Notes under the pieces: generated by a model
Told to the model about the DNA's origin: nothing
Seen by the model: only the letters and a program-made list of their open reading frames with translations
Database searches by the model: none
Made by a program: the position numbers and the translations under genes
Origin: Pleurotus ostreatus/Saccharomyces cerevisiae fusant
Lineage: Eukaryota > Opisthokonta
NCBI GenBank assembly: GCA_024196135.1
Contig: JAMQCK010000105.1
Span: 1-64,000, forward strand
Reading direction: 5' to 3'
DNA length: 64,000 nucleotides
Shown: positions 1 through 14,800 of the stretch, piece after piece
Numbering within the stretch: the stretch's first letter is position 1
Layout of the letters: each line of letters begins with the position of its first letter

Positions 1-1643
1 CACATCGTCCACTAGATGCCCGGCGTTCTCGTAGTCAATGGGGTAGATGACTGCAGACAAGTCAGCGTAAAGCTCGAAGAGCGCGAGCTTGTTATACTAT
101 ACCTTCATCATACCCGTCCGCCTCGTCGCCGTCCAGATCCTTAGTAGAGCCACCGTGACCGGAGTCTGCGAGGTTTCATGAGCCATCTGTCTGGTACTTT
201 CCCTTGGATAGATCTTACAGTGGAAGAACAACGAGTCATTGGGTTGCGCCCCGCGCACGAGCCACTGCATCGCTGCAATCTGCAAAGATGTTTAGCCATC
301 TCAGTACTGGCGAATCCATCAGCACTTACGATATTGTCCCGCGTAGGGATCTGCCGCGGGTTCGACGCGTCGTCGGTCAACATGACGATGTCGTCCTGCT
401 TGTAGCCGTAGTTCGCTGCGAGTGAACTGCATGAGTGCAACTCCTTGACCACTCACCATCCAACTCACCACACAAGAAGCGCTGTATATTGCGCGCGTCG
501 TTAATGCATCCCTTCAGTTCGCCCTTCTGCCCGACGTAGTTGATGCCGATCTGTATAGGGTGTCAACACGGTGTATGTACCCACCCCCCTTCATCGCCTC
601 GAGCGAATTTCTCTTCGTCTCACAAGATCAGAGCCGAGCACTCACACAAAGTGCCTTCTTCTTCCCCGTGCACTGCGAGTACTGGAAGTATGGCTGCTGC
701 ACCTGGTGGCTCGACTGGTTCTCGAACTGCGGGCCGTAGTGCTGCTGGCCCGTCGGCGGCATGTGCATGCCTTGGTTGTGCGCGCCCGGCGGCGGGCCCG
801 CGGGCGGCGCGTAGGCGGGGCGGTTGTGCTGGGCGCTGGGAGGTGTCAGCACGGTGAGAGTAGAATGGGTGGCTAGCAGGGAAGGGTTATGGTTTCAGGT
901 CTGCGTGGCGCGAACGAAGTCGAGTGCATTTCCGATTCCTGACACTTACGGCGGCGGGGGAGGCGAGGAATACGCGGGCTGGTAGCCTCCGCCACCCTGA
1001 TAGCCTTGCTGTTGATGGTACTGCTGGCCAGGGTAGGTGCTGCGAGGCGGGGGAGGTGGGCCTGGGGGAGGGGCGTAGCTGACGGACTAGTGTGAGCACG
1101 CGTGTAGGGTATCATGACTTGTACGTATACGCACCCGCCGCCGTACTGTCTGTTACGTATGTCAGTATGGCGGTGAGGGTATGAGTGTAAGTGGTATACA
1201 CGCACGAGGGAGGAGGGGGACCAGGAGGAGGCGCCCAGCTGGGAAGGAGGGGTCAGCGCGCGCGATCGGAGGTGAGGAGGGAGTCCTACCCTCTGGAGCC
1301 AGGCGGTCCGGGGGGACCAGGGGGAGGAGCATATCTTTATAAATCGATGTTCAGTACCGGGAATCTCAAGGGAAGGAGATAGTACACGCACCCTCCATGA
1401 GGGCCGGGAGGCGGCGGCCCAGGCGGGGGCGCGTACCCAGGCTGGTATCCCGGGTTGTATCCTCCGGTCGGGGAGGGGAATCCACTTCAGATCATACAAT
1501 GAGCCTCTTCACCTCTCACACAACTAACTGTACTGCTTACGGCGCCGACGGGAAGCTGCACAAGCGGGTGTCAGCAACTCGTACTGATCGGACAACGCAG
1601 GACGAACGCACGCAGGGGGAGAGCGATTATCGTTGTTCCACAT
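1..1643 (-). CDS. MCA1: Metacaspase (type I, peptidase C14), 3' end beyond window
   Basis: Type I metacaspases are Arg/Lys-specific cysteine peptidases acting in stress response, proteostasis and cell death. The start at 1643 (MWNNDNRSPPAF) opens a long Gly/Pro/Tyr/Gln-rich prodomain, assembled from many small exons down to about 640. The caspase core then begins with KKALC, IGINYVGQKGEL and GCINDARNIQRF, followed by YGYKQDDIVMLTDD. Joining the exon ending near 230 to the next gives FFHYSGHGG, so the catalytic histidine is present, and DGDEADGYDEVIYPIDY follows. The catalytic Cys motif (DSCHSG in the family) lies left of position 1 and cannot be checked. At least eight introns are needed. Family assignment is very secure; individual prodomain exons are less so. 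Confidence 0.93.
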
Positions 1644-2031
1644 GGTCGTTTGGGTCAAGAAGCAGTATGTGCGCTTGGAGAGGGTGACGGGCTGTCTTCA
1701 AAAGGCTGCGCCGAGGGCAGAGTGGGTGTTGGCAATAATGGCGGTGGCACCGCTTTACGGGCCGGGGTACGCCACATATTCTCCGCGCCCGAGGTGCAGG
1801 CGCGCCACACGCTTTACCTGCCTTGCATCGCGCTTAAAGCAACTTGAGCGCTCCTGCGCTCTGGGATCTCTGGCGAGCTGATGATTTGACATGCTCTCAG
1901 GGCTTTTGAAGCTTGGAAAGCAGGCTTTCCAGCCGTTGAGACTGCGCAGGGCGCCAAATGCACCAGGCGTCTATCCGAGTGAAGGTGCGAGAGTCTATTC
2001 CAACATACAGCATTTCGAGTCTTCCCCATAT

Positions 2032-2854
2032 CTACGCATTAACCTGCACACTTCCCCTTTCTTCCTCCAGCAACTTCCTTCTCCGCTCTGATAACTCTTC
2101 CTCCGCCACCTCCGTCCCATCTCCGTACCACTTGTGCGCATTGTGCTTCACGAAGTCCGCGTACGACCACAGCTCCGCCTCCAACCTCGAGATATCTAGC
2201 CAGACGTATACTTGGGCCAGCACTGGTTCAGCGAGCGTGTCGGGCAGGTGTGGAGGTGTGGTCGGGATCGCAGCGTCTGCATCCGAGCCGCTGATCTCGC
2301 CATCGCCTCGCACAGTCGCGAAGGGGGTGAGTGGGTGGACGGGCAACTCCTGGCGGATGTACTCCTGCAAGACGAGTGAGCGCGTGCGAGTGTACGAACT
2401 TCGCGTGCCATACGTCGTCTTCGAAGGCGTCCAGACGAGCGATATCTCGCGCAGTCAGGCCTCTGACAAGAGTTCCTCGTACGCATCGATCCTCGTCGGA
2501 GAGCTCATGGTCAAATAATGTACGACCCTTGTCGTACGGGACAACTGCAGGATAGTCCTCGCCCTACACAATCGCTCAGCCATCTGAAAAGGAGTTAAGG
2601 GAGTCGACTAAGCCCACCTTAATCTTGTGACGGGTATGATTCTGTACTCGTTATCACCTCGAAGCACTGGACTGACTGTTATGGCACCTACTAGCAGTAC
2701 TGAATAGAACGCAATCTGAGTGTCTAATCAAGCGAAAAGGTCGGTGATGAGGCTCACCTGCCGCGCAAATCTCTAGGTGGGACGCATCATTCTGTATGAC
2801 TAGCTTCAAGATCTTGGGGTGCATCAGAGTCCCGTAGAAGAACGAAGCCACCAT
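2032..2854 (-). CDS. AIG2-like / gamma-glutamylcyclotransferase-fold protein
   Basis: The start at 2854 gives MVASFFYGTLMHPKIL, the glycine-containing FYGTLM substrate loop typical of the AIG2/GGCT (BtrG) fold. A middle exon carries TRHKIK. The last long exon has DYPAVVPYDKGR, then LVRGLTARDIARLDAFED, whose acidic residue fits the family's catalytic Glu/Asp region. It ends in a charged stretch (SERRRKLLEEE) with the stop at 2032. Family members cleave gamma-glutamyl amines or peptides, but many fungal copies have no assigned substrate. About three introns are required and their inner borders are not fully resolved. The gene is convergent in layout with nothing nearby that suggests a pathway. 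Confidence 0.82.
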
Positions 2855-3115
2855 GCTCGCGTGAGTAGCAATGCGAGTGATAGAGGTGAAGTATGAATAT
2901 CAAGCTCTATCAAGTCCAATGGTCACTGATAAGAAGTTCAACACAAAGGTTTCCAAATTCGGACGTCACTGTTGGTCACGCGGTTTGCTGCACTGAAAAT
3001 GCCCTTTTCATTTGCGTATCACAGAAATAGCTAGAATATATAGTACTCATACACTACAGCAGGATTGGAGGGTCATCGTCACAGAATCAATACTGAAAGC
3101 ATGTTCGCAAAGCAC

Positions 3116-5181
3116 TTAATGCATCTTCCTGTACTCGCCGCCACAGTCGCCTATGCGATCGAAGAGGGCCTTGGCCTTCTCCGGAGGGTTGACCGCGGCA
3201 ATTGCGGCCTTGTCCTCGTCGGATAGGCTGAAGGAGAAGACGTGCATGTTGTCGCTAACGTTCGACGACACGCCCAGGCGCGTGCCAACGATCACCGCGC
3301 CCACCTCGTCATGGTCGAGCACCCAGCGGGTGGCGACGTTCGACGTGCTGACGTTGTACTTGTCCGCGATCCGACGAAGTACCTTCAGCAAGGCCTGGAG
3401 CTCCTCCCAGGAGCCCCATGTCGAGATCATGTCATAATACTGAAGCTCGGTTAGTGCCACAAATTCGGAGGCGCCCGCGTGTATCGCACCTTGCGCTGCG
3501 AAGGCGTCAAGCCGAGGGTCTCCGAGTACACGTCCGGCGCAGGCTTTCCGAGCCAGCGGTCTGACAGGAAGCCGCCGCACTAGGGAGGGTCAGCAACGGC
3601 GCCGCTCCAAGGTTGGCTGGCAAACGTACGAAAGAGCCGTAGGTCAGGAGCTTTAGGCCGTACTTTTGACAGGCGGCAGCCATCCCAACGGTGGGCCGGC
3701 TGTCGATAAGGGAGTACTGCGGAAATCGTCTCAGCGCCTGACTCGGGGCGTAGCAACGCCTAGATACTTACCTGCACCTGGTTCGACACGATCCCAACTT
3801 CGCCGAGGTTCGCGAGCAGGTACTCGCAGGCCTCAACCGTATGTTCGGTGTCGAAGTTGCAGAGGCCGATGGCTGATACAAGAGAAGGCTGCGCCTTCGC
3901 AATCTTGACCAGCTCGGCGAGGATCTGCAGGTACTCCTTGGCCTCGTACTGGATCGGACGTTAATCAAGTCCGACGGTCATGTATGAAGGTACTCACGTC
4001 ATGCCAATGGAACTAGGTGGTGGAAGATAGAATCAGCAGTGGACCTCGCTCGGAGACCGCGGGCAACGAACCTGCAGCAACTCAACACGCCCACCGAGGC
4101 GACGGGAGCGCTCCTTTACTGCCTCCAACACGAACTCCGGCGTAACAGGCTTCTCCAGCGGCCCGAAAATGCACCATTTCGTCATGGCCAGAACACGGTC
4201 GGCAACCTCTCGCGGGAGGCGGTTACGGAAACCACCATAAATCAGTTCGGCGTCGCCCTTCGCCGTGTCAGTAGAGTGCGACGGAATCGAAAGACACAAC
4301 GCACGTAATGGTCGGCCATATCAGTTCCGACGAGGCCACAGCGCACGAGTTCCGTCAGGGCGATGTCCTGCTTGGCACTAGAGGCGGATCCCCACGCTGG
4401 AGAAGACATCTGCCAGAGGCCGTTGAACAGCCGGGGAGCAGTATGAGGACCGAGCTTGAATTGCTCTATGCACGCGCTGATCTGGGGGTCGATGGAAGCG
4501 TCGACGATCTCCTTGTGTGCGCTAGATTCGCTCTGAGACGGGTCCGGGAAGATGATGGCGAGGACGTCCTGCACCTGACGCTGCGCGCGGTCGAAGGGGT
4601 AGGAAAGGGAGTTGTCGGTGCAGTACGCGGAGCAGTCAGCCAAGTTCTGGATGAGCTCAGCTAGCAGACTTCTGAGCTCCTCGGTAGGTTTAGGGCGAGA
4701 CTCTTTCAAAGCCTGGACGGCCTGAATGATGTCGCCGGAGACGCGCTCTAGATAGAGCTCTAGAGGGTCATTTGGGGACCAGGTGGCATTCGCAGCAATT
4801 ATTGCTCTGACGATATGGCTCAAGCTAGGCCGGTCAGCAATAGACGCGACGAGTACGGGAGAAAACTCACTAAGGTAGTGATTCCGGGACTAGTTTGCTC
4901 GAGAAGAGGCAGCGAGTCGACGAGGAGACCTCGAGAGCCGCAGAAGACGGAACGCCGTGCTCCTGGAACATCTCCTTCGGGGCGGGCTTCGGCGGCGGAG
5001 ATTCTGTGAGTCGTTTACGGACATGCTGCACAAAGGCCTGTTGTGCGACGGCGCCTTGCGATACTAATAATCTCAAGGACGACCTGAGCAAGTTGGGAGG
5101 AACTGAACACGTATCAGATAACAAGTAACAAAAGTGTTGGACAGAGGACGTACGTTGCGATATCAGGACATCGTCCATCAT
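3116..5181 (-). CDS. Aldo/keto reductase with an extra N-terminal domain
   Basis: The C-terminal two thirds is an NAD(P)H-dependent aldo/keto reductase. It starts at FKLGPHTAPRLFNGLWQ and keeps the whole catalytic tetrad: Asp and Tyr in DMADHYGDAE, Lys in AMTKW and His in the spliced FHWHD. It ends with the usual NADP-binding stretch (VIVGTRLGVSSNVSDN) and stops at 3116. Ahead of it lies about 190 residues with no family I recognise: MMDDVLISQ, a helical LLRSSLRLLVSQ segment, then YLSHIVRAIIAANATW and a long amphipathic helical part. This part is in the same uninterrupted exon (4242-4814) as the start of the reductase barrel, so it is not a misjoined neighbour. A 51-bp intron follows codon 9. 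Total about 570 residues, against roughly 320 for a normal family member. Confidence 0.85.
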
Positions 5182-6145
5182 GTTGCTGCGCGTTCAGACG
5201 TGTTTTAGCTGGAGAGAAAATACACGCAAAACGGGATACCCACACATGGCCGAACGACATTTTGGGTCGTTGCTAAACGTGTTATGGAGAAGGCAGCAGT
5301 CGGAGGGGGAAAGGCACAATACCGAAGCCGACTATCAGTGTCTCTTATATGCGACATCGAGGAATAGGCGAAACTGTCCCGGCACTGTGGCCGGACCACG
5401 GAGCGATGCGCTGGCTCCCGACTGACTCCATGGAGTTACCAACGGTAACTTGTAAGAAAGCCTTGATTACCGGGCGCGCCCGGGGCCGCAGGTGTCCAAG
5501 GCGCGCCACCTCAGGTCCTTCGCTTCAGCGCGCCTTACCGCCTCCCGCAATGCCTTCCGCAACGGCAGGGATACATCAGCGACATCGGCTACTATAAGTA
5601 TATGCCCGCGGACTCGTATAGAAAGCCGAAGGATGACAGCACCGCCGTAGCCGCAGAAGCCGCGGCTAACTATGCAACGTCGTCGACCTAGTCCGTATCG
5701 AACGGATGCCTCACTGGTTGACATCGCCCATAACGATGCAGTGTGGGTGATAGGCTCAAGGCGGCCATCCACATGAGGTCAGCTGTCGCGGGGGTAGGCG
5801 CTTTGAGAGTTATCCTGTGCGAAAGAATCGTTGAGACGGTTGGATCGTACGTACTTTCCCTGTCTTCAACGTACTTCCGCAGGTGGCCTGCAGACGGAAG
5901 CCCTGACCAAATTCACCTTTCATATGGCTGAGCGCACATAAATACCTGCATTTGGGTGTGATTCATCTAGTGGCTTGCGAGAAGTCTCCTCGCAAGACAT
6001 ATGACATTGAGAAAGCATTCCTGTCGAAGTCGTTGGTCGTGGTTCTCTTCATGTTCGTGCCAAGTCTACGTACCATATACATCGATTTCCCATGGATAGC
6101 GGCCTCGATCAGAAGGGACGTCGACTGCATGCGCGTCCAGCTAAC
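5182..6145. other. Intergenic, no gene recognised
   Basis: Between the start of the reductase gene and the stop of CTU2 there are only short open frames. The longest, 101 codons on the minus strand at 5467-5772, is Arg-rich, has no recognisable motif and looks like GC-driven noise. The interval should hold the reductase promoter and the CTU2 terminator. Confidence 0.5.
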
Positions 6146-7860
6146 CTACTCGTCTAGCAAACAGTCCGCTATGGTCGCCTTCATCTGCTCTCGGGATAGC
6201 CGAGCCTCGCGCAAGTGCGATCGATGGGTCTGATCGTCGGCTATCCACACAGGCAAAGGCACCCGCAGGGGCGAATCGCTTTGCGCTGCGGCTCCGCGAC
6301 TACTCCGGCTCGTCAAAGTCGTGTGGCACGCGTAGCAGAGCGATGACGATAGGGAAGGGCTTGCACTTGGCGCATGTTCGTCGGGATCGAGGGATCGTAT
6401 CGACGTCTTCCCCTTCCATTCGGCAATGTCGGGTTGTGCTGGGCTGCAAGAGACTTGAGCTTGTACCGCACAGTAAAACCGCACCTCCACATACCGTTGA
6501 CACAACGCGCATCGGAATTCGCTGACCTGCTTGGGCGCCAGTTTGGCGCACGTCCTCGCGATCGTAGAGACCGTAGACGGATAGTCCTTCTCCAGACCGA
6601 CGATGAAATCTACTACCGTCAGCCTTCCGATGGAAGCGTGGACCTGTTCTTAGCATACCTTTCGTTAGCGAAGTGATCCCGTTCTTACCGCCGGGTATCT
6701 TTTGCTTCCCGACCACTGGCAGACTCTCCCACCAAGCCCAGGCGGCGCATTCCTTCATCCCGATCTCGTGTAGGGGACGCAGTATTCTGAGCTTGGCTCC
6801 CTCCTTCTCCCAGTCTTCTCCCAGCTCCTCCCGCACAGCGAAGCCCCCGCCCTGAGATATTGACGCGATTAACGACACAGAGAGCGACGTCAACGAATTT
6901 CCAAGCGCAAGGTGAGAGCATCCACGAGACACAGCAGTATGCAGAAGAAGCATTCTTATCAGGGTCTGCACAGCGGAATGTACCGCGGTTTGGGTGGGCA
7001 GCGAAGATAGGTACTGCCGAAGCGCCCTCTTGGAAGCGTCTTCGCCATCGGCAAGATCAAGATGCGACAGCGCAAGCTCTACGCGATTTATGAGCAGTCG
7101 TAGGCGCGAAAACAGACAGAACAGACAAACCATCGTTTAGATCTACGGCCAACGAGCCCTCAGGCTTGCTGCCAATTGAGCGCCACCACGAAGCGTCGAA
7201 TGCGTTCTCCAGTCGTAAAGAAACGAGTTCGATGTTTGCATACCTCGTCATGCAGTTACGCGCTTCCTCTGTGCGCTCTTGCAGCTAGACACATTGATTA
7301 ATGCCACCCGCGCGATAAGAAAATATGTACTGACCCCTTCGAAAGCCGCAGAAATGTCGATATACGTCGCGTAGGCGTTCTCCCAGACCCGGGTGTGCCG
7401 TGGGTGGTTCACCCCACTTCTCTGTACGAAGTCCTCGCTTCTGTCCGTAAAGTACGTCCGCGTGACGAGGTCCAGCAGCACAGAGGACCCCAAACCGCCA
7501 GAGAAGCCTATCATCAAGTTGCCGGGTGCCTTCATGATTCTTTTCTTGCCCGAGCCTCCGTGCACGGAGAGGTCAAGAATTCGGCGCGACCTGTATAACA
7601 GCAGATCCGTAAAGCAGCCTCTAAATGATGGTTCATTTGGCTGAAGCGACCACGTCGACGATGGAGGCCTACCTGCAGTACACGGCATGACGGATAACGA
7701 TGCTGCCGCGCGCTGCTTTACACTTGACACACGTCTTTGACTTGTCGTATTTCTTACGCCCTGAGATGAAGATGAGTAAGGGGCGCCGTGCCGAATGCCT
7801 GATAATCTCACTCTGCATGAGGGCGTCGTTCTCCGCCGACGGGTTTCCACACGATGCCAT
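6146..7860 (-). CDS. NCS2: Cytoplasmic tRNA 2-thiolation protein 2
   Basis: CTU2/NCS2 partners CTU1/NCS6 in adding sulfur to the wobble uridine (mcm5s2U34) of Lys, Glu and Gln tRNAs in the cytosol. The start at 7860 opens MASCGNPSAEND, followed by a CVKCK zinc motif. Next comes the FSGGLGSSVLLDL loop, in which the Asp of the ATP-pyrophosphatase SGGxDS loop is Gly, as expected for the non-catalytic partner. Further exons carry the helical stretch around ELALSHLDLADGE, then SHLALGNSLTSLSVSLIAS (the family HLxxGxS(xx)LA signature) and GGGFAVREELGEDW. The C-terminal exon has CYACHTTLTSRSS, a probable zinc-binding pair, and stops at 6146. About five introns. Confidence 0.9.
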
Positions 7861-8163
7861 CGCAGTTCAGATGTAAGCTGTTCTTCTAGATAGAGGTATT
7901 ACGATGAAAAAGAGGCGCTTAGATGACTTGTTTCTCGAGCGGCAAGTCAGATGAAAGTCAGCTGAAAGTTGTTGTAGGTGATCTCGGGCCGATCTCCGAC
8001 CGCCATTGGCCACAACCAATCAAGGCCAAGCATGGACCCATACGCCCAGATTGCTTCCGTCTTGCCTGCGCTGGCTGGCGACCCAATCTTCAAGCACAAA
8101 GCGCACGGCAAGGATCGAAGACAATAATTCAGGTATAAAGTGTCCATTCAGTGCATTTCGAAG

Positions 8164-9226
8164 CTAGACAAATTGCTTGCAAATTAAAGGTCCAACAATC
8201 TTGAACCCGAAGATGCCGTGAATAGCTTGCGCTGCGAACGTCGCAGGCTCGGTGGCATTGAGACCTGCGTAGGGCGGATGAAGGGTGACGGATCCTGGGG
8301 GCAATGAGTCATAACAAAGTCACTGAAGCGAAGCTGCGAGAGAAATCACCTGACAAGTACGTGACCGGAACGGACGACTCTTCGTAGAAGTGTTGAGCGC
8401 AAGTGGGGTACTCCGCAAACCTAGTCAGTTGTTAGACTTCGACACCAATACTGATATGTACAGAAAAGCGCCCGAACGTACCATGGTTGTCCGCCGACAG
8501 CCTGAAACGTGCTGAGAGGCCACGTCGTCTCGCCTTCAATTGGCGTGAAAGTGCCGTCCACGGCGTCTACACGTACACGTCAGCTAATTGGCTACAAGTG
8601 ACATGAATCTACTGACCAACGATGGAGTAGTCGAACGAAGTCGCATTGCTGCTGTTCGTGGGATTGAATTCCTCCTTTGACGTGTTCAAGCCGAATTGCA
8701 CCTGCCAAATGTCAGTTCGTCGAAGCCGTGCCATTGCATATGATACTGGGAATCCCTCATACCCATGAACCGACCACGTCCAGAGTGTTATCGACGGCGA
8801 TCCACCTCTTGTAGAGGAACGGCGAGGAATCATTCAGACGCGCCACATTCGGCACCTCAATCTTCGCCTCTTGGAAGTTCTCAAAGTTCAACAACGGCGG
8901 CCCCGCATTCGCCTCCCGGCCGAGCTCGATGAAGATAGGCAGGTCGTCCTCGCCGATGCCTGGGAATTGCTCCGTCGCCGGTGGCAGTATTGAGTAACCC
9001 TTCGGTATGAGCTGCAGAGGATCATGTTCGGTGATATACAGGCTGATTGGTGGCTGAAAGGACCCACGCTGTACGCAACATCGCTGGGAACCGCGACGAG
9101 CGCGAAGGTCACGTTATAGGTTCCGATGATGGACGCCAACGCCGAGTGTGGGTCGATAGCGGCGAGCGCGCCCAGCGACTGACACAGAAGAAGAACGAGG
9201 GGAAGGGTAAAAGAACGAATGGCCAT
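8164..9226 (-). CDS. Secreted protein of unknown function
   Basis: The start at 9226 gives a clear signal peptide (MAIRSFTLPLVLLLCQSLGALAA), with likely cleavage before IDPHSALASI. An in-frame Met lies 19 codons upstream, but using it would bury the signal sequence, so it was not chosen. Later exons read ITEHDPLQLIPKGYSILPP, DDLPIFIELGREANAGPP, KRWIAVDNTLDVV and NATSFDYSIVG. There are several N-glycosylation sequons (NVT, NTS, NSS, NAT). The last exon carries LNATEPATFAAQAIHGIFGF and stops at 8164. About 260 residues and roughly six introns. I do not recognise the family; it could be a fungal cell-surface or apoplastic protein. Confidence 0.75.
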
Positions 9227-9334
9227 GTTGCTGGCTGTCGAAAGGTGGCACCGCGCGGGAAGGAACTGTCGGATTGAATTCACGGACGGTTGGCTTCCCC
9301 CGAGAGACCAACGGGCATCTTCGAGGCCTGCATG

Positions 9335-9342
9335 TTTTTATA
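9335..9342 (-). promoter_or_regulatory. TATA box of the secreted-protein gene
   Basis: On the minus strand this reads TATAAAAA, about 110 bp before the chosen start codon at 9226. It supports that start over a more distant one. Confidence 0.45.
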
Positions 9343-9936
9343 TCAGCGAAGCAGCCCTTCCCACGACGGGCGTACCTAGTCGCTACCGGCACCATTCGCG
9401 CACAGCTTCGAATCAGCGGTAGCTCGTGAACTATCACAAGGAAACCATCACAAGACCACGATGTTGAACCCGAACAATGGGAAGCGCATGATCGACGCGA
9501 CAGCCAGGGTTTGAGCTTGGCAATGAAGGCGGAGAGGGCAGGGCAGAGCGGGCCGGGGAGATTACGGAGTGGATGCAAGTATCGAGAGCAGAAGGAATAC
9601 ATCATCCTAGAACACGACAAATAAGTATAATAACAGGGATAGATGATAGCAGCAAGAAAGGTGTGCTCAACACAGGGCTCACGTCGCGGAGGGTCGGAGA
9701 CCACCTCCGCGAGCGAGACGAAGAGAAAAATGCGCTCCAAACCCATCCACCGAATATCTGACAGAACGATGCACAGCGATCGCTCGGGACTGTCCACCAA
9801 ACGTCCTAGTATTACCCGATAAATAATGATGATATGGAATTCGTATACGCTGTGCGATGGCTACAGGAAGTGATCAGCAAAGGGAGTGGTAAATGTAGTG
9901 AGCGGATGAGTATACTGACTATTATCGTAGAATAAG
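9343..9936. other. Intergenic, nothing recognised
   Basis: This stretch lies between the secreted-protein promoter and the kinase stop codon. It holds only short overlapping open frames on both strands and no repeat or RNA gene that I can see. Confidence 0.4.
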
Positions 9937-11601
<1,665 letters not shown>

Positions 11602-11884
11602 GGCGCATAACCGTCGAGGGAGGTCGGCAGCGACGAGAAGAGGGGTATAAAGGGAAGGCAGACCCTGACTGCACTCAAAACGGTAAATAATGGAGACTCC
11701 TGATCCGAACCAGGACTCTATTGTTACCGACGGCCGCGACACGTGGGGGACCTACAAGCAGGCGATGTCCTCGGGTTCCTGCAGCCTCGACCTCTATATT
11801 ACATACAGTACGTACAGCAGTCTACATCTAGCCTAACAGCCTAGCTCAACCGCTGCCACCACCAATCGTCCAATGTCGTGAGCT

Positions 11885-14800
11885 TCACAGCGAATCGTGG
11901 CGCATCCCCCTCGTCAAGGTCATGAGCAGGTTCTCTATCCTGGCCTGCCGTTCCTGCATCTCCTTCATCTCGTCCCTCAACTTCTGCACCGGCAGGTCCT
12001 TGACATCATCCAGCGCCGCCTCCATTCTCTTCATACTGGCTTGCACGTTTGCCACGCTCGCCGGGTCGGCCTCCTTGCCTTCCCTTCCATACCCGAAGAA
12101 CTTCGCCAGGGGACTAAGAGGACCAGAAGGTACCTCAGCCGTCGCCACAACCTCGCTGGCGGACGATAGCGTACGCGTCCGTAAACGCGGACGCGACGTC
12201 TGGCGTTCGGCACGCAAGCGCCGTATAACGTCGGGCGGTGAAGCTAGCCCCCTGGTCGGCGTCCTTGAATGTTCCCGAGAACCATAGTAGCGGCACCCCT
12301 GGCGCTCTTCATCCTCTTCGTTGCTTGACTGGAACAAGTCGTCGTCGTGTTCCTCGTCGACGTCGAAGATGGCTGGCGCGAGGGTGAGCGAGCCAGAAAG
12401 TTCATGAGACGGAAGTGCGTACCCTCTACCAAGTCCTCCGCTCTAGTACCCACCAAGCCCTCTAGAATCGGCATGTTCTTCAGCTGGCGCGGCAGGCTAG
12501 TGAAGAGGCTTGGGCTGTCGCGCCCAGTCTCGCGCCACTCCCGCCCGGCTGCAAGGAAGCGCTCATACACGCCGATGATGATCAGGATTGGGAAGGTTGT
12601 GAGCTTGATCAAGAACACATTCGCGGAGTGCAGGCGCCTGGGAGACACTTCACGGCGTGTCAGTAGAGGATAGACGCCGCAAATGAAAGCCAACATACGG
12701 ATGTAGCTGAAGGGCTTCAGGAGGACCAAGGCAAGGAGGTTGAAGGGCGGTTGATAGGAGACGAGCGCGCTCGCTTGCAACCTGTCAGGAAATGATTAAT
12801 TGCCGTGCAGCATGAGGAAGTGGCCACACCCTACCCTTCAAGAGTCGTGATAGCGAACTGATACAAATACTACGGTGAAAGGTCAGGAGCGGAAAGCATG
12901 GTATATCCATGAAAGCTTGCCTCCTCCGTCGCATTCTGTACGCTCGGTTAGTCATCTGCGCGACACCGGCCGCACATTCACGCACCTCATTAATCTGCGC
13001 CACCGTGTTCGACAGAATCGAGATGAGGACTGACAACCATCAGCCTCGCCCGTTTGTGGACGTACTCTTCTCCCACTCACTCGTCAACAAAAGCTATCGA
13101 AGCCACCGTCAATCACACGTCTCTCGAAAGTGGACCGCAACAGAACACTCACCGTATTCGCCATCGCCGCAAAAATCGTCATCAATATCGGCCCAAAGAA
13201 CGGGTGAAAGCTCGACGCCTGCTGGAAGCTCAGGTACGTGTTCCCGAACCAGATCTGCACCATAAGCCAGGAGATCTTCTTGAGCGTCCACGGGTCGGGG
13301 ATGCCGGCGGATTCGGAAGTGCCGCGGGCTGGGTAGGGAAAGGGTTAGTAGACGAGCAACCGAGTGGAGGGCGAGTGGAGAGGGAAGAGGGTTGGAGGGG
13401 TGGAAGGAGCGGGAGGTCTACGCACCCAAGGTCCACAACGTGAAGAGCAGGCCCGAGAAGCAGACGGCCGCGACGCCGATGAAGAACAGGAACTGTGAGA
13501 TCATAACGCGCAGGGACCTATGAAAGGCTGTTATTAGCAACCTTGCATCTGAGAGGTGCAGTGCTACATACAGTATGACCAGGTTATTCTTCAACGCAAA
13601 GAACGCGAGCCTCGGGAACAAGATGCAAGCGCCCGTGGAGAGGATGTCGAAGCCGGTGTCGGATATGTCGGCTGGGTTTCGTTTGTGAGTATTTGTAGGA
13701 TGTGAGGGGTGAAAGAGAGCGTGAGGAAAGAAAGGGTGCACTCACGGTCGCCTTCAATCAGGCCGCGGATGCGAAAGCCAAGATATAGCAAAACGATGAC
13801 GATAAATGAGGAATCGAGGACGTTCCATATCTAATTTGGCGATTAGCAACGAGAAGGATGCGAGGAACGGTCATAACATTACATTGGCGATGTAGACTGT
13901 AGGTGGAGGAAGTTAGAGTCAGTTTACTTCAACAAAAAAGCAGCAGGAACGCACTGATCCATCCATGCTCTGTCGCAGCTGTATATTCATCCAGCACGAA
14001 CGACGCAGCGAAGACGATGAACAGGATCTCGCCGAACGTGACATGATCATTATTGTGGGCTATGAGGCGACGTTCAGCACCGGCTTCACCCTCCTCAACT
14101 CAGACCACGCACTCAGAATGCACAAGCAGAACGTGAACAGCAGCACGCCGACGTTGAAGAACTCCAGGACAGCGCCATAGCGCGGGACGCGTAGCCGGTA
14201 GTGGTCGAGGAAGGGTGCTGTGCGGTGGTCGTAGATCGTGATGGCGCGGGGCTTGTAGTTGTCCGCCAGCACCGAGGCGCGATTCTCGGTGGAGAACACG
14301 ACGCGGCCGGACCAGATGTCGTTGATGACCTTCTGTGTGACGGGGGACGCGAGGAACTTCTTCGCCTCGGTGGCGATGGCCATCTAGGCGTGGTGTTAGT
14401 CCTCTGCTAGCCTAGCATCGCAAACCGCCACGCACCTCCAGCGCGCTCTTCTCCGGCGCATCCCCATCCTCCCCTCCATACGCATCCCGAACTTGGTCGA
14501 TCACCGCGTTCGACGCGCCCGCGAGCGGACTCCACGTCGTCGTTAGCACCGCGACGAGCTCGATATGGTTTGAAGCAAAGTGGCTCTGCAGCTTCATCGC
14601 CAGGATTTCGCAGAGCATCGCGCGCGACGTCATGACGCCCGCGTACGCGAGATTCACCTCGGACTCGCCGAGGAAGTACGAGCGCACGACGAGGCACGCG
14701 TAGACCACGGCGAGATTCTTGAGGCGCGCATACTTGAGGACGATGGGGCGGACGATGGTGAAGTTGACATCGGACGCGGTGAGCTGTCTGGGAAGGGGTT

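Noticed and set aside
5467..5772. 101-codon minus-strand frame between the reductase and CTU2
   Set aside because: Arg-rich composition with no motif, no neighbour logic and no splice partners; typical of chance frames in GC-rich DNA.
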